NCBI GenBank assembly: GCA_021775835.1
Contig: JAJFHC010000016.1
Location: 62,001-126,000, forward strand
DNA: 64,000 nucleotides
Source: Hyphomicrobiales bacterium
GTDB taxonomy: Bacteria; Pseudomonadota; Alphaproteobacteria; Rhizobiales; JAJFHC01
Reading direction: 5' to 3'
A model generated the notes under the pieces. The model made no database searches. It saw only the letters and a program-made list of their open reading frames with translations, and was not told the DNA's origin. Shown here one piece after another: positions 17,329-24,736 of this stretch. The translations under genes and the position numbers were made by a program. The stretch's first letter is position 1. Each line of letters opens with the position of its first letter.

Positions 17329-19065
17329 ATGGTCGATGATCCGGATTCGGAAATCCAAGACGAACGAAATCGGCGCTGGGACCAGCCATTCGGCAAGGAA
17401 CTTCTCGAGGGTAAAGTCGTCCTGCCTATGGACGACGACACCGTCGATCAGGTGCTGTCCCTGCCCGATTTCGAGGATCTTAATCCCGATGACTTCCCGA
17501 CTTGGCTTCCGCTAAAGGGCATTATCGCCAATGACGGACGCTTGCGCCGCTATCGCAAGGGCGAAGTCATTTTCCGCAAGGGAGACTACGGCAACTCGTT
17601 GTTTGTTATCCTGTCGGGCAAAGTGGTCGGCCTGGCGTCTGTGGCGAGCGAAAGTCAGGTGCTGACTGGCACGGCCAAGAGCCGGAAGTCCTGGTGGCGC
17701 TCATTTGGCCAGTTGCTCGCCCGGCGAACGCCTCCGGAATACCGCAGTTCCCGACCGGCGGCCGACGTCGAAGAACTCTCAGCCGATGCCCGAATGGGCA
17801 AACTGGAATCATCGCAAAAAGTGGACGTCGACGAGATTCTGGCGAAACACCCGAATTTCACCTTAGGGCCGCCACAGATGTTTGGCGAGCTGGCGGCTCT
17901 GACCCGGAGTCCGAGAACAGCAAGTATCTTCGCGCTGGAAGACGAAACCCTCGTGTTTGAACTGCGTTGGCAGGGTCTGCGGGAGATCAGGGACTGGTCG
18001 GTTTCGTTCCGACAGAAAATCGATGACCTGTATCATGATCGCGGATTGGCAGCCGGCTTGCGCGACTGTCCAGTGTTTTCCCATGTTGACCAGGAAACCC
18101 TCGACGAAATTGCCCGGCATTCCCTTTTCGAGACTTACGGAAAATTCGATTGGACCCATCGGTTCAAGAGCGAAATAGGCAAGCAGGGCACCGCCGAAAA
18201 CATCATCGATCAGGAACCCTTGATCTGCGAACAAGGGGGACACGTCGACGGACTCCTTGTGATCAACAGTGGTTTTGGCCGGGTTACGGAGTACGTCGAC
18301 CACGGTCAGAAAACCATCGGCCATCTTTCCCGTAACGATACTTTCGGTCTGAAGGAAATCGCGGAGGCAGACGAGCATGGAGGCACAACGCTGAAATCGA
18401 GCCTGCATGCAATTGGTTACGTCAATGCCATTCGCATCCCAACAAACCTCGTTCGCAAATACGTCCTGCCGGGCTTATCCGCCGCAATGATGGGTATCGC
18501 CAAAGATGTGGTGACGACCGGAGATCGGGAGGAAATGCGACAGGGATTGATGGACTTTGTGGTCGACCATCGCTTCATCAATGGCGAGAAAGCCATGCTG
18601 ATCAATCTGGACAAGTGTGTCGGGTGCGATGACTGCGTACGCGCCTGCTCCACTGGCCATTTCAATAATCCCCGGTTCGCGCGGCACGGTCCTACGTTTG
18701 AAAACGCCATGGTCGTCAACGCCTGCATGCATTGCACCGATCCGGTCTGCCTGATTGGCTGTCCGACAGGCGCCATCCATCGGGCTGAAGACACCGGAAT
18801 CGTGGTGATCAAGGACACCACCTGCATTGGCTGTGCAACCTGTGCCAACTCATGTCCGTACAACAACATCCGCATGGTCGACATCCGTGACGAAAACGGC
18901 GCCTTCATGCTGGATCGGGACGGTCATCCGATCAGCCGTGCTACAAAATGCGATCTTTGCGCCGACCAGCTAACCGGTCCGGCCTGCGCTGAGGCTTGCC
19001 CCCATGAAGCCCTGACCCGTATCAACATTCGCGACACCGAGAGTTTGCTGAAATGGCTTGGTTGA
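17329..19065 (+). CDS. cyclic-nucleotide-binding-domain / four-cluster ferredoxin fusion
   Basis: 578 residues from ATG 17329, one base after the upstream stop; in-frame starts inside the cytochrome gene are rejected. Two CRP-like sensor folds come first. In residues 65-215 the cassette FGELAALTRSPRTASI is a full cNMP phosphate-binding motif and is interrupted earlier by a 70-residue insert; residues 245-400 hold a second, less canonical copy. Then come sixteen cysteines for four 4Fe-4S clusters: C430/433/436/440, C466/469/474/478, C499/502/505/509 and C541/544/553/557, the layout of DMSO-reductase-type electron-transfer subunits. It has no signal peptide or TM segment. It probably passes electrons to the membrane cytochrome b encoded next (13-bp overlap), with activity gated by a ligand. 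Gating is inference. Confidence 0.85.
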   Translation: MVDDPDSEIQDERNRRWDQPFGKELLEGKVVLPMDDDTVDQVLSLPDFEDLNPDDFPTWLPLKGIIANDGRLRRYRKGEVIFRKGDYGNSLFVILSGKVVGLASVASESQVLTGTAKSRKSWWRSFGQLLARRTPPEYRSSRPAADVEELSADARMGKLESSQKVDVDEILAKHPNFTLGPPQMFGELAALTRSPRTASIFALEDETLVFELRWQGLREIRDWSVSFRQKIDDLYHDRGLAAGLRDCPVFSHVDQETLDEIARHSLFETYGKFDWTHRFKSEIGKQGTAENIIDQEPLICEQGGHVDGLLVINSGFGRVTEYVDHGQKTIGHLSRNDTFGLKEIAEADEHGGTTLKSSLHAIGYVNAIRIPTNLVRKYVLPGLSAAMMGIAKDVVTTGDREEMRQGLMDFVVDHRFINGEKAMLINLDKCVGCDDCVRACSTGHFNNPRFARHGPTFENAMVVNACMHCTDPVCLIGCPTGAIHRAEDTGIVVIKDTTCIGCATCANSCPYNNIRMVDIRDENGAFMLDRDGHPISRATKCDLCADQLTGPACAEACPHEALTRINIRDTESLLKWLG

Positions 19066-19889
19066 TCCGAAAGTTCAATAAGGGAATGCTCGTCAATCTC
19101 GCGTTCGCGGGCGGGGCGTTTTTCCTGTTCTACATGGGTAATCTCGGTTACGAAGTTGCTCTGCGTGATGTTCAGTACTTCAACGGCTGGATACTGACCG
19201 TTTGCATGATTGTCATGATGGCCCTGACTCTGCGCAAACGCATGGTCATTCTTCCCTTCGGCAAGGTCCGGCTGTGGTTGCTGCTGCACTACTACCTTGG
19301 TTTTCTCACCGCCGGCATATTTCTCGTGCATTCGAGGTGGCGGTTCCCGGATTCGCCCCTGGAATGGTTACTCTGGGCCCTGTTCATTATCGTTGCCGTC
19401 AGTGGATTGTTCGGTGGACTTGTCAGCAAACTCGTTCCCAAGCGGTTGGAAGTACACGGAGAACGCATTCTGTTTGAGCGCATTCCGGTGTTCCGCAACC
19501 AGTTGGCTGAAGAAGCCGAGGCCCTGGCTCTGGAATCCGTAAAGGGCGGAAACACCGTCAGCATCGCCAACCTGTACACGGATATGCTGGGTGAGTTCTT
19601 TGCCCGTCCGCGCAATTATTTTGCTCACCTTCGGTCGTCAAACCGGCCACTTTCCAGGATCATGGGCGAAATGGTTTCAATCGAGAGATATCTCGACGAC
19701 GAAGGCAGAACCCGCCTCGCAAAAATGCGAGATCTGGTGGAAACCAAGAACAATCTCGATTTTCAATATGCTAACGGCAGTCTTTTGAAGCTTTGGCTGT
19801 TTCTTCACATTCCGGCGACCTATGCCCTGATCATAGCAATCGTCGCGCATATCGTTGTCGTATATGCATTTTCCGCGGGAATAGCGTGA
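19053..19889 (+). CDS. cytochrome-b-like membrane subunit
   Basis: 278 residues, overlapping the ferredoxin gene by 13 bp. About five membrane helices are visible (17-35, 47-62, 74-92, 104-125, 250-275). Paired histidines on facing helices, LLLHYYLGFLTAGIFLVHS and LFLHIPATYALIIAIVAHI, are spaced 13-14 residues apart as heme b ligands are. A 110-residue soluble loop separates helices 4 and 5. It resembles ferric-reductase or cytochrome b561-like membrane anchors of ferredoxin-type complexes. It likely carries electrons across the membrane between the cytoplasmic ferredoxin and the periplasmic multiheme cytochromes encoded on either side. The exact family is uncertain. Confidence 0.72.
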   Translation: MAWLIRKFNKGMLVNLAFAGGAFFLFYMGNLGYEVALRDVQYFNGWILTVCMIVMMALTLRKRMVILPFGKVRLWLLLHYYLGFLTAGIFLVHSRWRFPDSPLEWLLWALFIIVAVSGLFGGLVSKLVPKRLEVHGERILFERIPVFRNQLAEEAEALALESVKGGNTVSIANLYTDMLGEFFARPRNYFAHLRSSNRPLSRIMGEMVSIERYLDDEGRTRLAKMRDLVETKNNLDFQYANGSLLKLWLFLHIPATYALIIAIVAHIVVVYAFSAGIA

Positions 19890-19890
19890 C

Positions 19891-22311
19891 GTGAACATCC
19901 TTCAGAAATTCGGGTTTCGTGAAAGCCGTTATGAGCGCCCCCAGGACAAATGGGTCTGCGGTCGCCTTGCGGAGGGAAAGCCCTGCTCAATGGGACCGGG
20001 CGGTGACGGCAGCTGTCGGGTCACGTCTGTCTGTCAGCCTCACATGGAAGACGGCCGTTGGGAATGCCGGCGGTCACTGCAGGACGGCGGCACCTGTGAT
20101 GCAGGCCCACTGCCAGACGGAAGTTGCTGCAATAAACTGGAACGTTGCGCACCCCGACCCAGCATGCGTACTCAGCGAAAACGCTGGTCTCTTTGGGCAA
20201 CGGCACTGACTGTCGGTCTGGTTGTGTTGATCCTTAGCGGCGGTATGGCCAAGGAACTCCTGATGCCGGGACCGCTGTCCCAGCCCCATGCAAACCTTAC
20301 CGACTGCAAGACATGTCACGCTGGTGTTGAGCCAGACAATCTGGGTTGGTTGCACCAGTTTACCGCGTCCGTCGGCCCTAAGCAGAATGCCGAATTGTGT
20401 ATTTCGTGCCACGACGTAGGTGCACAACCGTTCGCTCCTCACACCAATCCGGTAGAGCAGTTGAAACGGATGACGGAAGCCTACACCTCGAGCCCGAAAT
20501 CACGCCCGGTACAAAGCGACAGTTGGGTGCATACGATTGCCTTTCCAGGTCCGGATCCAAAGCCAGCACCGGCTGAGGCTCAGGTCTATTGTGCGACATG
20601 TCATGAGGAACATCAGGGTCTCTACAGTGACTTGACTACACTGTCCAACGACCGGTGCCAGACATGCCACACCTCCAAATTCGGGACCTTTGCCGACTCT
20701 CATCCGCAATTCGAGGATTATCCATTCGACCGGCGGACGAGGATCGCCTTCAATCACAAGTCGCATTTCGGAAAGCACTTCCCGAAAACCAAGGAAGCGG
20801 CGACACCAGGCCAGATCACACCTGGCGTCTGCGCTGATTGTCACCAGCCCGGTCCTGCGCAGAAATACATGGAGATCAGGTCCTTTGAGGCCATGTGCCA
20901 CTCTTGCCACAACAAGGACGTTCTGGGCACGAACCGGGCCGATTCCAAAGGCGTCGAATTCCTGACCGTGCCGGGCCTGGATGTCGCAACACTGGTGGAA
21001 CGCGGCAAGGATGTCGGGGAATGGCCAGCAGACTCCGAAGCCCCGGTTACCGCCTTCATCAAGATGCTGCTCCCTGCCGAGACAAAGGATGTTGCAGGCA
21101 TCAAGGACCTGCTCGACCTGACTGATGCAAAAGAAGAAGATCTGGACAAAGTAAAGACTCTGGCATGGTCCATCAAGCGCCTCTTCCTGAAACTTGAAAG
21201 AGGCGGACTGCCAACCACAATGGAACTGCCGCCTAATGCGGATGGAACCGAAATCGATCGCACTCAGGTGGCACGGATGGCCGGAATGCTATCCCATGAT
21301 GTGATCAAGGCGGGTAACCAGGAGTGGTTCGGAACACTTGAAGACGACCTGCTGCAGCACGACAAGGGTGAACAGACGAAGTCCTTCAAAAAACAGAAGG
21401 AAGAGAAAGAAGCTGCTGCGGTCCCAGCCGATACTACTCCCTCGGAAACTAAAGCAACTCAGACAGATGGCGACGAGAGCCTGGACTCTGACAGTGCAGG
21501 TCTTGAGGAAGAGAGCGCCGGGCTCGAAGACGAAAGCGTCGGCCTCGAGGAGGAAAGCGCCGGTCTCGAAGAAGAGAGCGCGGGCCTTGAGGAGGAAAGC
21601 GCCGGCCTCGAAGAAGAGAGCGCAGGCCTTGAGGAAGAAAGTGCAGGCCTCGAAGACGAAAGTGCAGGCCTGGAAGTCGAAGGCGCCGATGCCGCCACTG
21701 ACACTGCCAAAGAGCAAAAAGACAATAAGGCAACGGAAACCGCCGTCCCCGAACAGGTCGAGTCCGAACTATGGGCAAAGTTTGGAGGATGGTATCGACA
21801 GGACTTCGCGATCCGCTATCGGCCATTGGGTCACGCTGATCAGTTCCTCAAGGCATGGCTGGATTTTGCCGGACGGGCCTACGGCGGCTCCAAGAAAGAC
21901 GAAATGATGCCCATCTTCGACCAGTTGGCACCCAATGGTGCCGTCGGACGATGCACCAAGTGCCATAGCGTCGACGAAAGGGATGGCTTCAAGCAGGTCA
22001 AGTGGGAAGCTTTCAGCGCACAGAGAGTCAAGAGCCGGTTCACGAAATTCTCCCATGACGCCCACATCAGTGCGGTTGGAAGCAAAGGGTGCGTTTCGTG
22101 TCACCAGCTGTCGCCAACCCCCAGTGGCGATCATCTGAAAACATACCAGGGCGGAGACCCGGGCGTGTACGACCAGAACTTCATGACACTCGACAAACAG
22201 CTTTGTGCCACCTGCCACACGGAACAGGCTGCTGGCGAAACCTGCGTGCTTTGTCACCAGTATCACTCGACGGAATTCAGCAAACCTCTGGTCAAGACAA
22301 AGTTACCCTAA
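19891..22311 (+). CDS. membrane-anchored decaheme cytochrome c with Cys-rich N-terminus and heptapeptide repeat
   Basis: 806 residues from GTG 19891, two bases after the upstream stop. Residues 10-90 form a cysteine-rich region made of two similar halves (GKPCSMGPGGDGSC and GGTCDAGPLPDGSC) that precedes the single TM helix at about 100-120, so it faces the cytoplasm. Ten CXXCH sites follow: six before residue 350 (CKTCH, CISCH, CATCH, CQTCH, CADCH, CHSCH) and four near the end (CTKCH, CVSCH, CATCH, CVLCH). Between them lies a charged region containing nine copies of SAGLEEE-type heptads. It is probably the periplasmic terminal electron carrier of this operon. The repeat may act as an extended acidic spacer between two heme modules. 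Confidence 0.85.
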   Translation: MNILQKFGFRESRYERPQDKWVCGRLAEGKPCSMGPGGDGSCRVTSVCQPHMEDGRWECRRSLQDGGTCDAGPLPDGSCCNKLERCAPRPSMRTQRKRWSLWATALTVGLVVLILSGGMAKELLMPGPLSQPHANLTDCKTCHAGVEPDNLGWLHQFTASVGPKQNAELCISCHDVGAQPFAPHTNPVEQLKRMTEAYTSSPKSRPVQSDSWVHTIAFPGPDPKPAPAEAQVYCATCHEEHQGLYSDLTTLSNDRCQTCHTSKFGTFADSHPQFEDYPFDRRTRIAFNHKSHFGKHFPKTKEAATPGQITPGVCADCHQPGPAQKYMEIRSFEAMCHSCHNKDVLGTNRADSKGVEFLTVPGLDVATLVERGKDVGEWPADSEAPVTAFIKMLLPAETKDVAGIKDLLDLTDAKEEDLDKVKTLAWSIKRLFLKLERGGLPTTMELPPNADGTEIDRTQVARMAGMLSHDVIKAGNQEWFGTLEDDLLQHDKGEQTKSFKKQKEEKEAAAVPADTTPSETKATQTDGDESLDSDSAGLEEESAGLEDESVGLEEESAGLEEESAGLEEESAGLEEESAGLEEESAGLEDESAGLEVEGADAATDTAKEQKDNKATETAVPEQVESELWAKFGGWYRQDFAIRYRPLGHADQFLKAWLDFAGRAYGGSKKDEMMPIFDQLAPNGAVGRCTKCHSVDERDGFKQVKWEAFSAQRVKSRFTKFSHDAHISAVGSKGCVSCHQLSPTPSGDHLKTYQGGDPGVYDQNFMTLDKQLCATCHTEQAAGETCVLCHQYHSTEFSKPLVKTKLP
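21496..21684 (+). repeat. nine in-frame 21-bp tandem repeats
   Basis: Nine consecutive 21-bp units encode AGLEEES-type heptads (variants LEDES, VGLEEES, LEVEG). Synonymous differences alternate between units, for example GAAGAAGAG and GAGGAGGAA, so the array is not freshly amplified everywhere. It lies inside the decaheme gene and keeps the frame. Confidence 0.95.
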
Positions 22312-22338
22312 CGGTTTCGCTTTCGTTGGTGCGTGCCT

Positions 22339-23661
22339 TTACTCAAACAGCTTTCGATATTGCCGGTCGGCAAACCGGGCGTTGAGTGCAACTGATTTCC
22401 GGTAGTCCTTGCGCGCCTGCTTCGGTTTCCCAAGGTGAAGCATCAGGGCAGCCCGCCGATAATAGGCTTTTGCAAACTTTGAATTCGCTGCAATCGCCCG
22501 GTCAAAATCCTTCCGGGCCTTGGCCGTGCTGCCCGCCTCGATGTGCGACAGTGCACGGTTGTAAAGCGCCAATGCGTGTTTCGGCTGCAGTTTGACAACC
22601 TTGTTGAAGTCGAGAATCGCTTCCTTGAAACGCCCGAGTTTTCGGTTGGCAAAACCCCGGTTGAAATAGGCCGCGACATAACCGGATTTCAGCTTTATGG
22701 CCTTGCTGTAGTCTTTGACCGCCTCTTCATAGCGGCCGAGCTTGCGAAAGGCATAACCCCTGTTGTTATAGGCTGACGCATAGTTCGGTTTCAGACGAAT
22801 GGCCACAGCATAATTGTCGATGGCACTCTTGTATTCACCCATCCGACGATAGACCAGACCGCGGTTGTTGTATGCGTGGGGAAACTTTGGCTTCAGACGG
22901 ATGGCAACCGTGTAACGAATGAGGGCTTTTTCAAAGTCCTTCTTCTTTGCCAAAGCGAGGCCGCGATTGAAATAGGTATTGGCGAACCGACGCTGCAGTG
23001 GTGCTCTGTACTGCGTGAATTCGTTGCACGCCGCCTGGAATGACCGTGTCTCGTCGAGCACAAATTTGACCTTTGGCGTTTTGCCCCGCTTCCATTCACC
23101 GGCCTTGTGCCCGGTAATGGAATAGACGTAGCCGCGGGTCTCCGCTGGCAATCCTGATCGCCCTGCACGCCAGTTATTGACCCGCCTTTCACCGGCATTG
23201 TAGGCCGCTGCCGCCAGTCCCAGATTTCCGTATCCTTTAGAGAGGTAACCAAGCAGTCGCGCAGAAGCCTGAATCGCCGACATTGGTTCAAAGGAGTTTT
23301 CCAGATTCCATACTTTGGCCGTCCCGGGCATGAATTGGGCGATGCCCTCGGCTCCCACCGGACTGATAGCGTTGGGATCGAAACGGCTTTCTTTCCAGAT
23401 CAGTTTTGCAAGAAATCCGGGTGGGATATTGTTGGCAAGGGCCGCCGATTCTATCCGGCTGCAGACTTTGGCGACAAAACCGGCTTTCAGGGCAATCGGG
23501 GCCTTGTCAACTTTAGCCGATTTGCCGCTCACTTCAGTGTCAGCCAGCGCGAAACTACTTGCAAGCATCACCGCCGCAAAGCTCGACAATCCTATCGAAT
23601 GCACTGAGCAAAGGGCAGAATTGCCTCGTCCGCCATACTCAGGTGGCCGCGTTCCTACCAT
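22339..23661 (-). CDS. lytic transglycosylase (SLT) with C-terminal TPR repeats
   Basis: 440 residues. The start is uncertain: ATG 23661 has no clear ribosome-binding site and GTG 23604 would give a shorter signal peptide (IGLSSFAAVMLASSFALA). The SLT domain spans about residues 65-205, with catalytic Glu in LIWKESRFDPNAISPVGAEG, then GIAQFMPGTA and the AAAAYNAGERRV motif; it cleaves peptidoglycan in the periplasm. Residues 230-440 hold about six TPR units (for example YNNRGLVYRRMGEYKSAIDN). It is convergent with the decaheme operon. A peptidoglycan lyase next to large secreted cytochromes might help assemble a wall-spanning complex, but it may be unrelated. Confidence 0.85.
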   Translation of the reverse strand: MVGTRPPEYGGRGNSALCSVHSIGLSSFAAVMLASSFALADTEVSGKSAKVDKAPIALKAGFVAKVCSRIESAALANNIPPGFLAKLIWKESRFDPNAISPVGAEGIAQFMPGTAKVWNLENSFEPMSAIQASARLLGYLSKGYGNLGLAAAAYNAGERRVNNWRAGRSGLPAETRGYVYSITGHKAGEWKRGKTPKVKFVLDETRSFQAACNEFTQYRAPLQRRFANTYFNRGLALAKKKDFEKALIRYTVAIRLKPKFPHAYNNRGLVYRRMGEYKSAIDNYAVAIRLKPNYASAYNNRGYAFRKLGRYEEAVKDYSKAIKLKSGYVAAYFNRGFANRKLGRFKEAILDFNKVVKLQPKHALALYNRALSHIEAGSTAKARKDFDRAIAANSKFAKAYYRRAALMLHLGKPKQARKDYRKSVALNARFADRQYRKLFE

Positions 23662-23821
23662 TTATCCGACATATCCCGATAATGTATTTGCTTCGGCGGA
23701 ACATTACACAAATTGCGTGGTTCCCGGAACCGATTACTGCCGGTCAGGTGGGTGATTTCAGACGAAAGTTAACAGATTCTGACGCCTGTACCGGTAATGC
23801 AGGCTTGATCGTGCCTTCGGT

Positions 23822-24220
23822 TCAAACACCAAGCACATTGTGCAGCCGGGCATCTTTTGTCTTGAAGTGGTCAACGAACCAATGCTGGACGGCCTTTGCA
23901 AGTGCGTCGTCATAGGCCGCATAATGCCCTGCCTCGAAGTCGTCCATGATGTCACGAATATCGTCGAGCAGCTTTTCATGGTCGCTTTTGTGTTCCGCAT
24001 ACTCGTCATAGCTGTGTTTGCGCATGATTGACTCCTCGAGCGCAAAGTGAGCTGAAATACGGGCGAAGACTTCGCCCAGAAAGTCGGCGACGGTTTCCTT
24101 CGGCGCATCGCTGCCCAGTTGATCATGCAGTCTGTTGATCAGATCGACCAGTTCGCGGTGTTCGTGGTCCACCTCAACAACGCCGGTTTCGAAATCCGAT
24201 CGCCACTCCAGTAATGCCAT
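23822..24220 (-). CDS. bacteriohemerythrin
   Basis: 132 residues, a full single-domain hemerythrin. The di-iron ligands are visible: His in VEVDHEHRELVDLIN, His and Glu in ISAHFALEESIM, the HxxxH in EYAEHKSDHEK, and the final His with Asp in VDHFKTKDARL. It reversibly binds O2 and in some bacteria NO. It lies 12 bp behind the last gene of the heme-copper operon on the same strand, so it is probably co-transcribed and may deliver or buffer the gas used by that enzyme. A GGAAAGG-type ribosome-binding site precedes the ATG. Confidence 0.92.
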   Translation of the reverse strand: MALLEWRSDFETGVVEVDHEHRELVDLINRLHDQLGSDAPKETVADFLGEVFARISAHFALEESIMRKHSYDEYAEHKSDHEKLLDDIRDIMDDFEAGHYAAYDDALAKAVQHWFVDHFKTKDARLHNVLGV

Positions 24221-24232
24221 GGCCCGCCTTTC

Positions 24233-24736
24233 CTATCTGAACAGAAAGCCGCCGGCATCGGCCTTGAAGTCAATCGCCAGATTCTGCAGGGGCTTCAGTG
24301 TGGTCTCATGGGTGGTTTGATAGTCAAAACCACTTGCACGTTTGCTGTCACGCAACTGTGCGACGATCACATGAGGCCCAGCGGACACCCTGAACTTCCG
24401 ATAGGTTTGTGATGCGCCATCGCTTGACAGCCCTGTGGGTTGCAGGCGGTCATCGTAGAGTACATTGCCATCCAGAGTGAGGCGAACGTGAATTGGAATA
24501 CGCTCCCGAGCACAGGTATTGGGACGGCGGTCCTTGGCAGGCAACTTCGCGATCTCTTTCGATGTCAGTTTCCTGCAGTCGATCTTGCGGGCGCCACCGT
24601 GGGCGAAACTCAGCTTGATCTGTGCCATGCCCTCAGGCATCTGTCGATAGGCCGGATAGCTTGACAGAAAACCCACCAGTCCTGCCGCCGACACATAGAA
24701 CAACGCCTGACCGGCATATCGCACGAGATCATGCAT
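24233..24736 (-). CDS. small membrane-anchored protein of the heme-copper operon, unknown function
   Basis: 167 residues from ATG 24736, which follows GGAGG; it overlaps the upstream cytochrome b fusion gene by 8 bp. One N-terminal membrane helix (ALFYVSAAGLVGFLSSYPAY) is followed by a beta-rich domain with two cysteines (DCRKL and NTCARE) and the segment RIPIHVRLTLDGNVLYDD. I do not recognise the family. Its tight coupling to the cytochrome b/ferredoxin/MvhD protein suggests an accessory or assembly role on the periplasmic side. Confidence 0.65.
   Translation of the reverse strand: MHDLVRYAGQALFYVSAAGLVGFLSSYPAYRQMPEGMAQIKLSFAHGGARKIDCRKLTSKEIAKLPAKDRRPNTCARERIPIHVRLTLDGNVLYDDRLQPTGLSSDGASQTYRKFRVSAGPHVIVAQLRDSKRASGFDYQTTHETTLKPLQNLAIDFKADAGGFLFR

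Noticed and set aside
18150..18335. Many 60-100 residue frames inside the large genes on both strands
   Set aside because: High-GC shadow frames lacking start signals or similarity.
21496..21684. Possible CRISPR-like array
   Set aside because: Units are directly adjacent 21-bp tandem copies without spacers and are in frame with a coding gene.
21459..21725. Repetitive Ser/Arg/Pro/Leu-rich open frames on the minus strand and Lys-rich frame on the plus strand over the 21-bp repeat
   Set aside because: They are shadows of the heptapeptide array in the decaheme gene; periodic DNA keeps several frames open.
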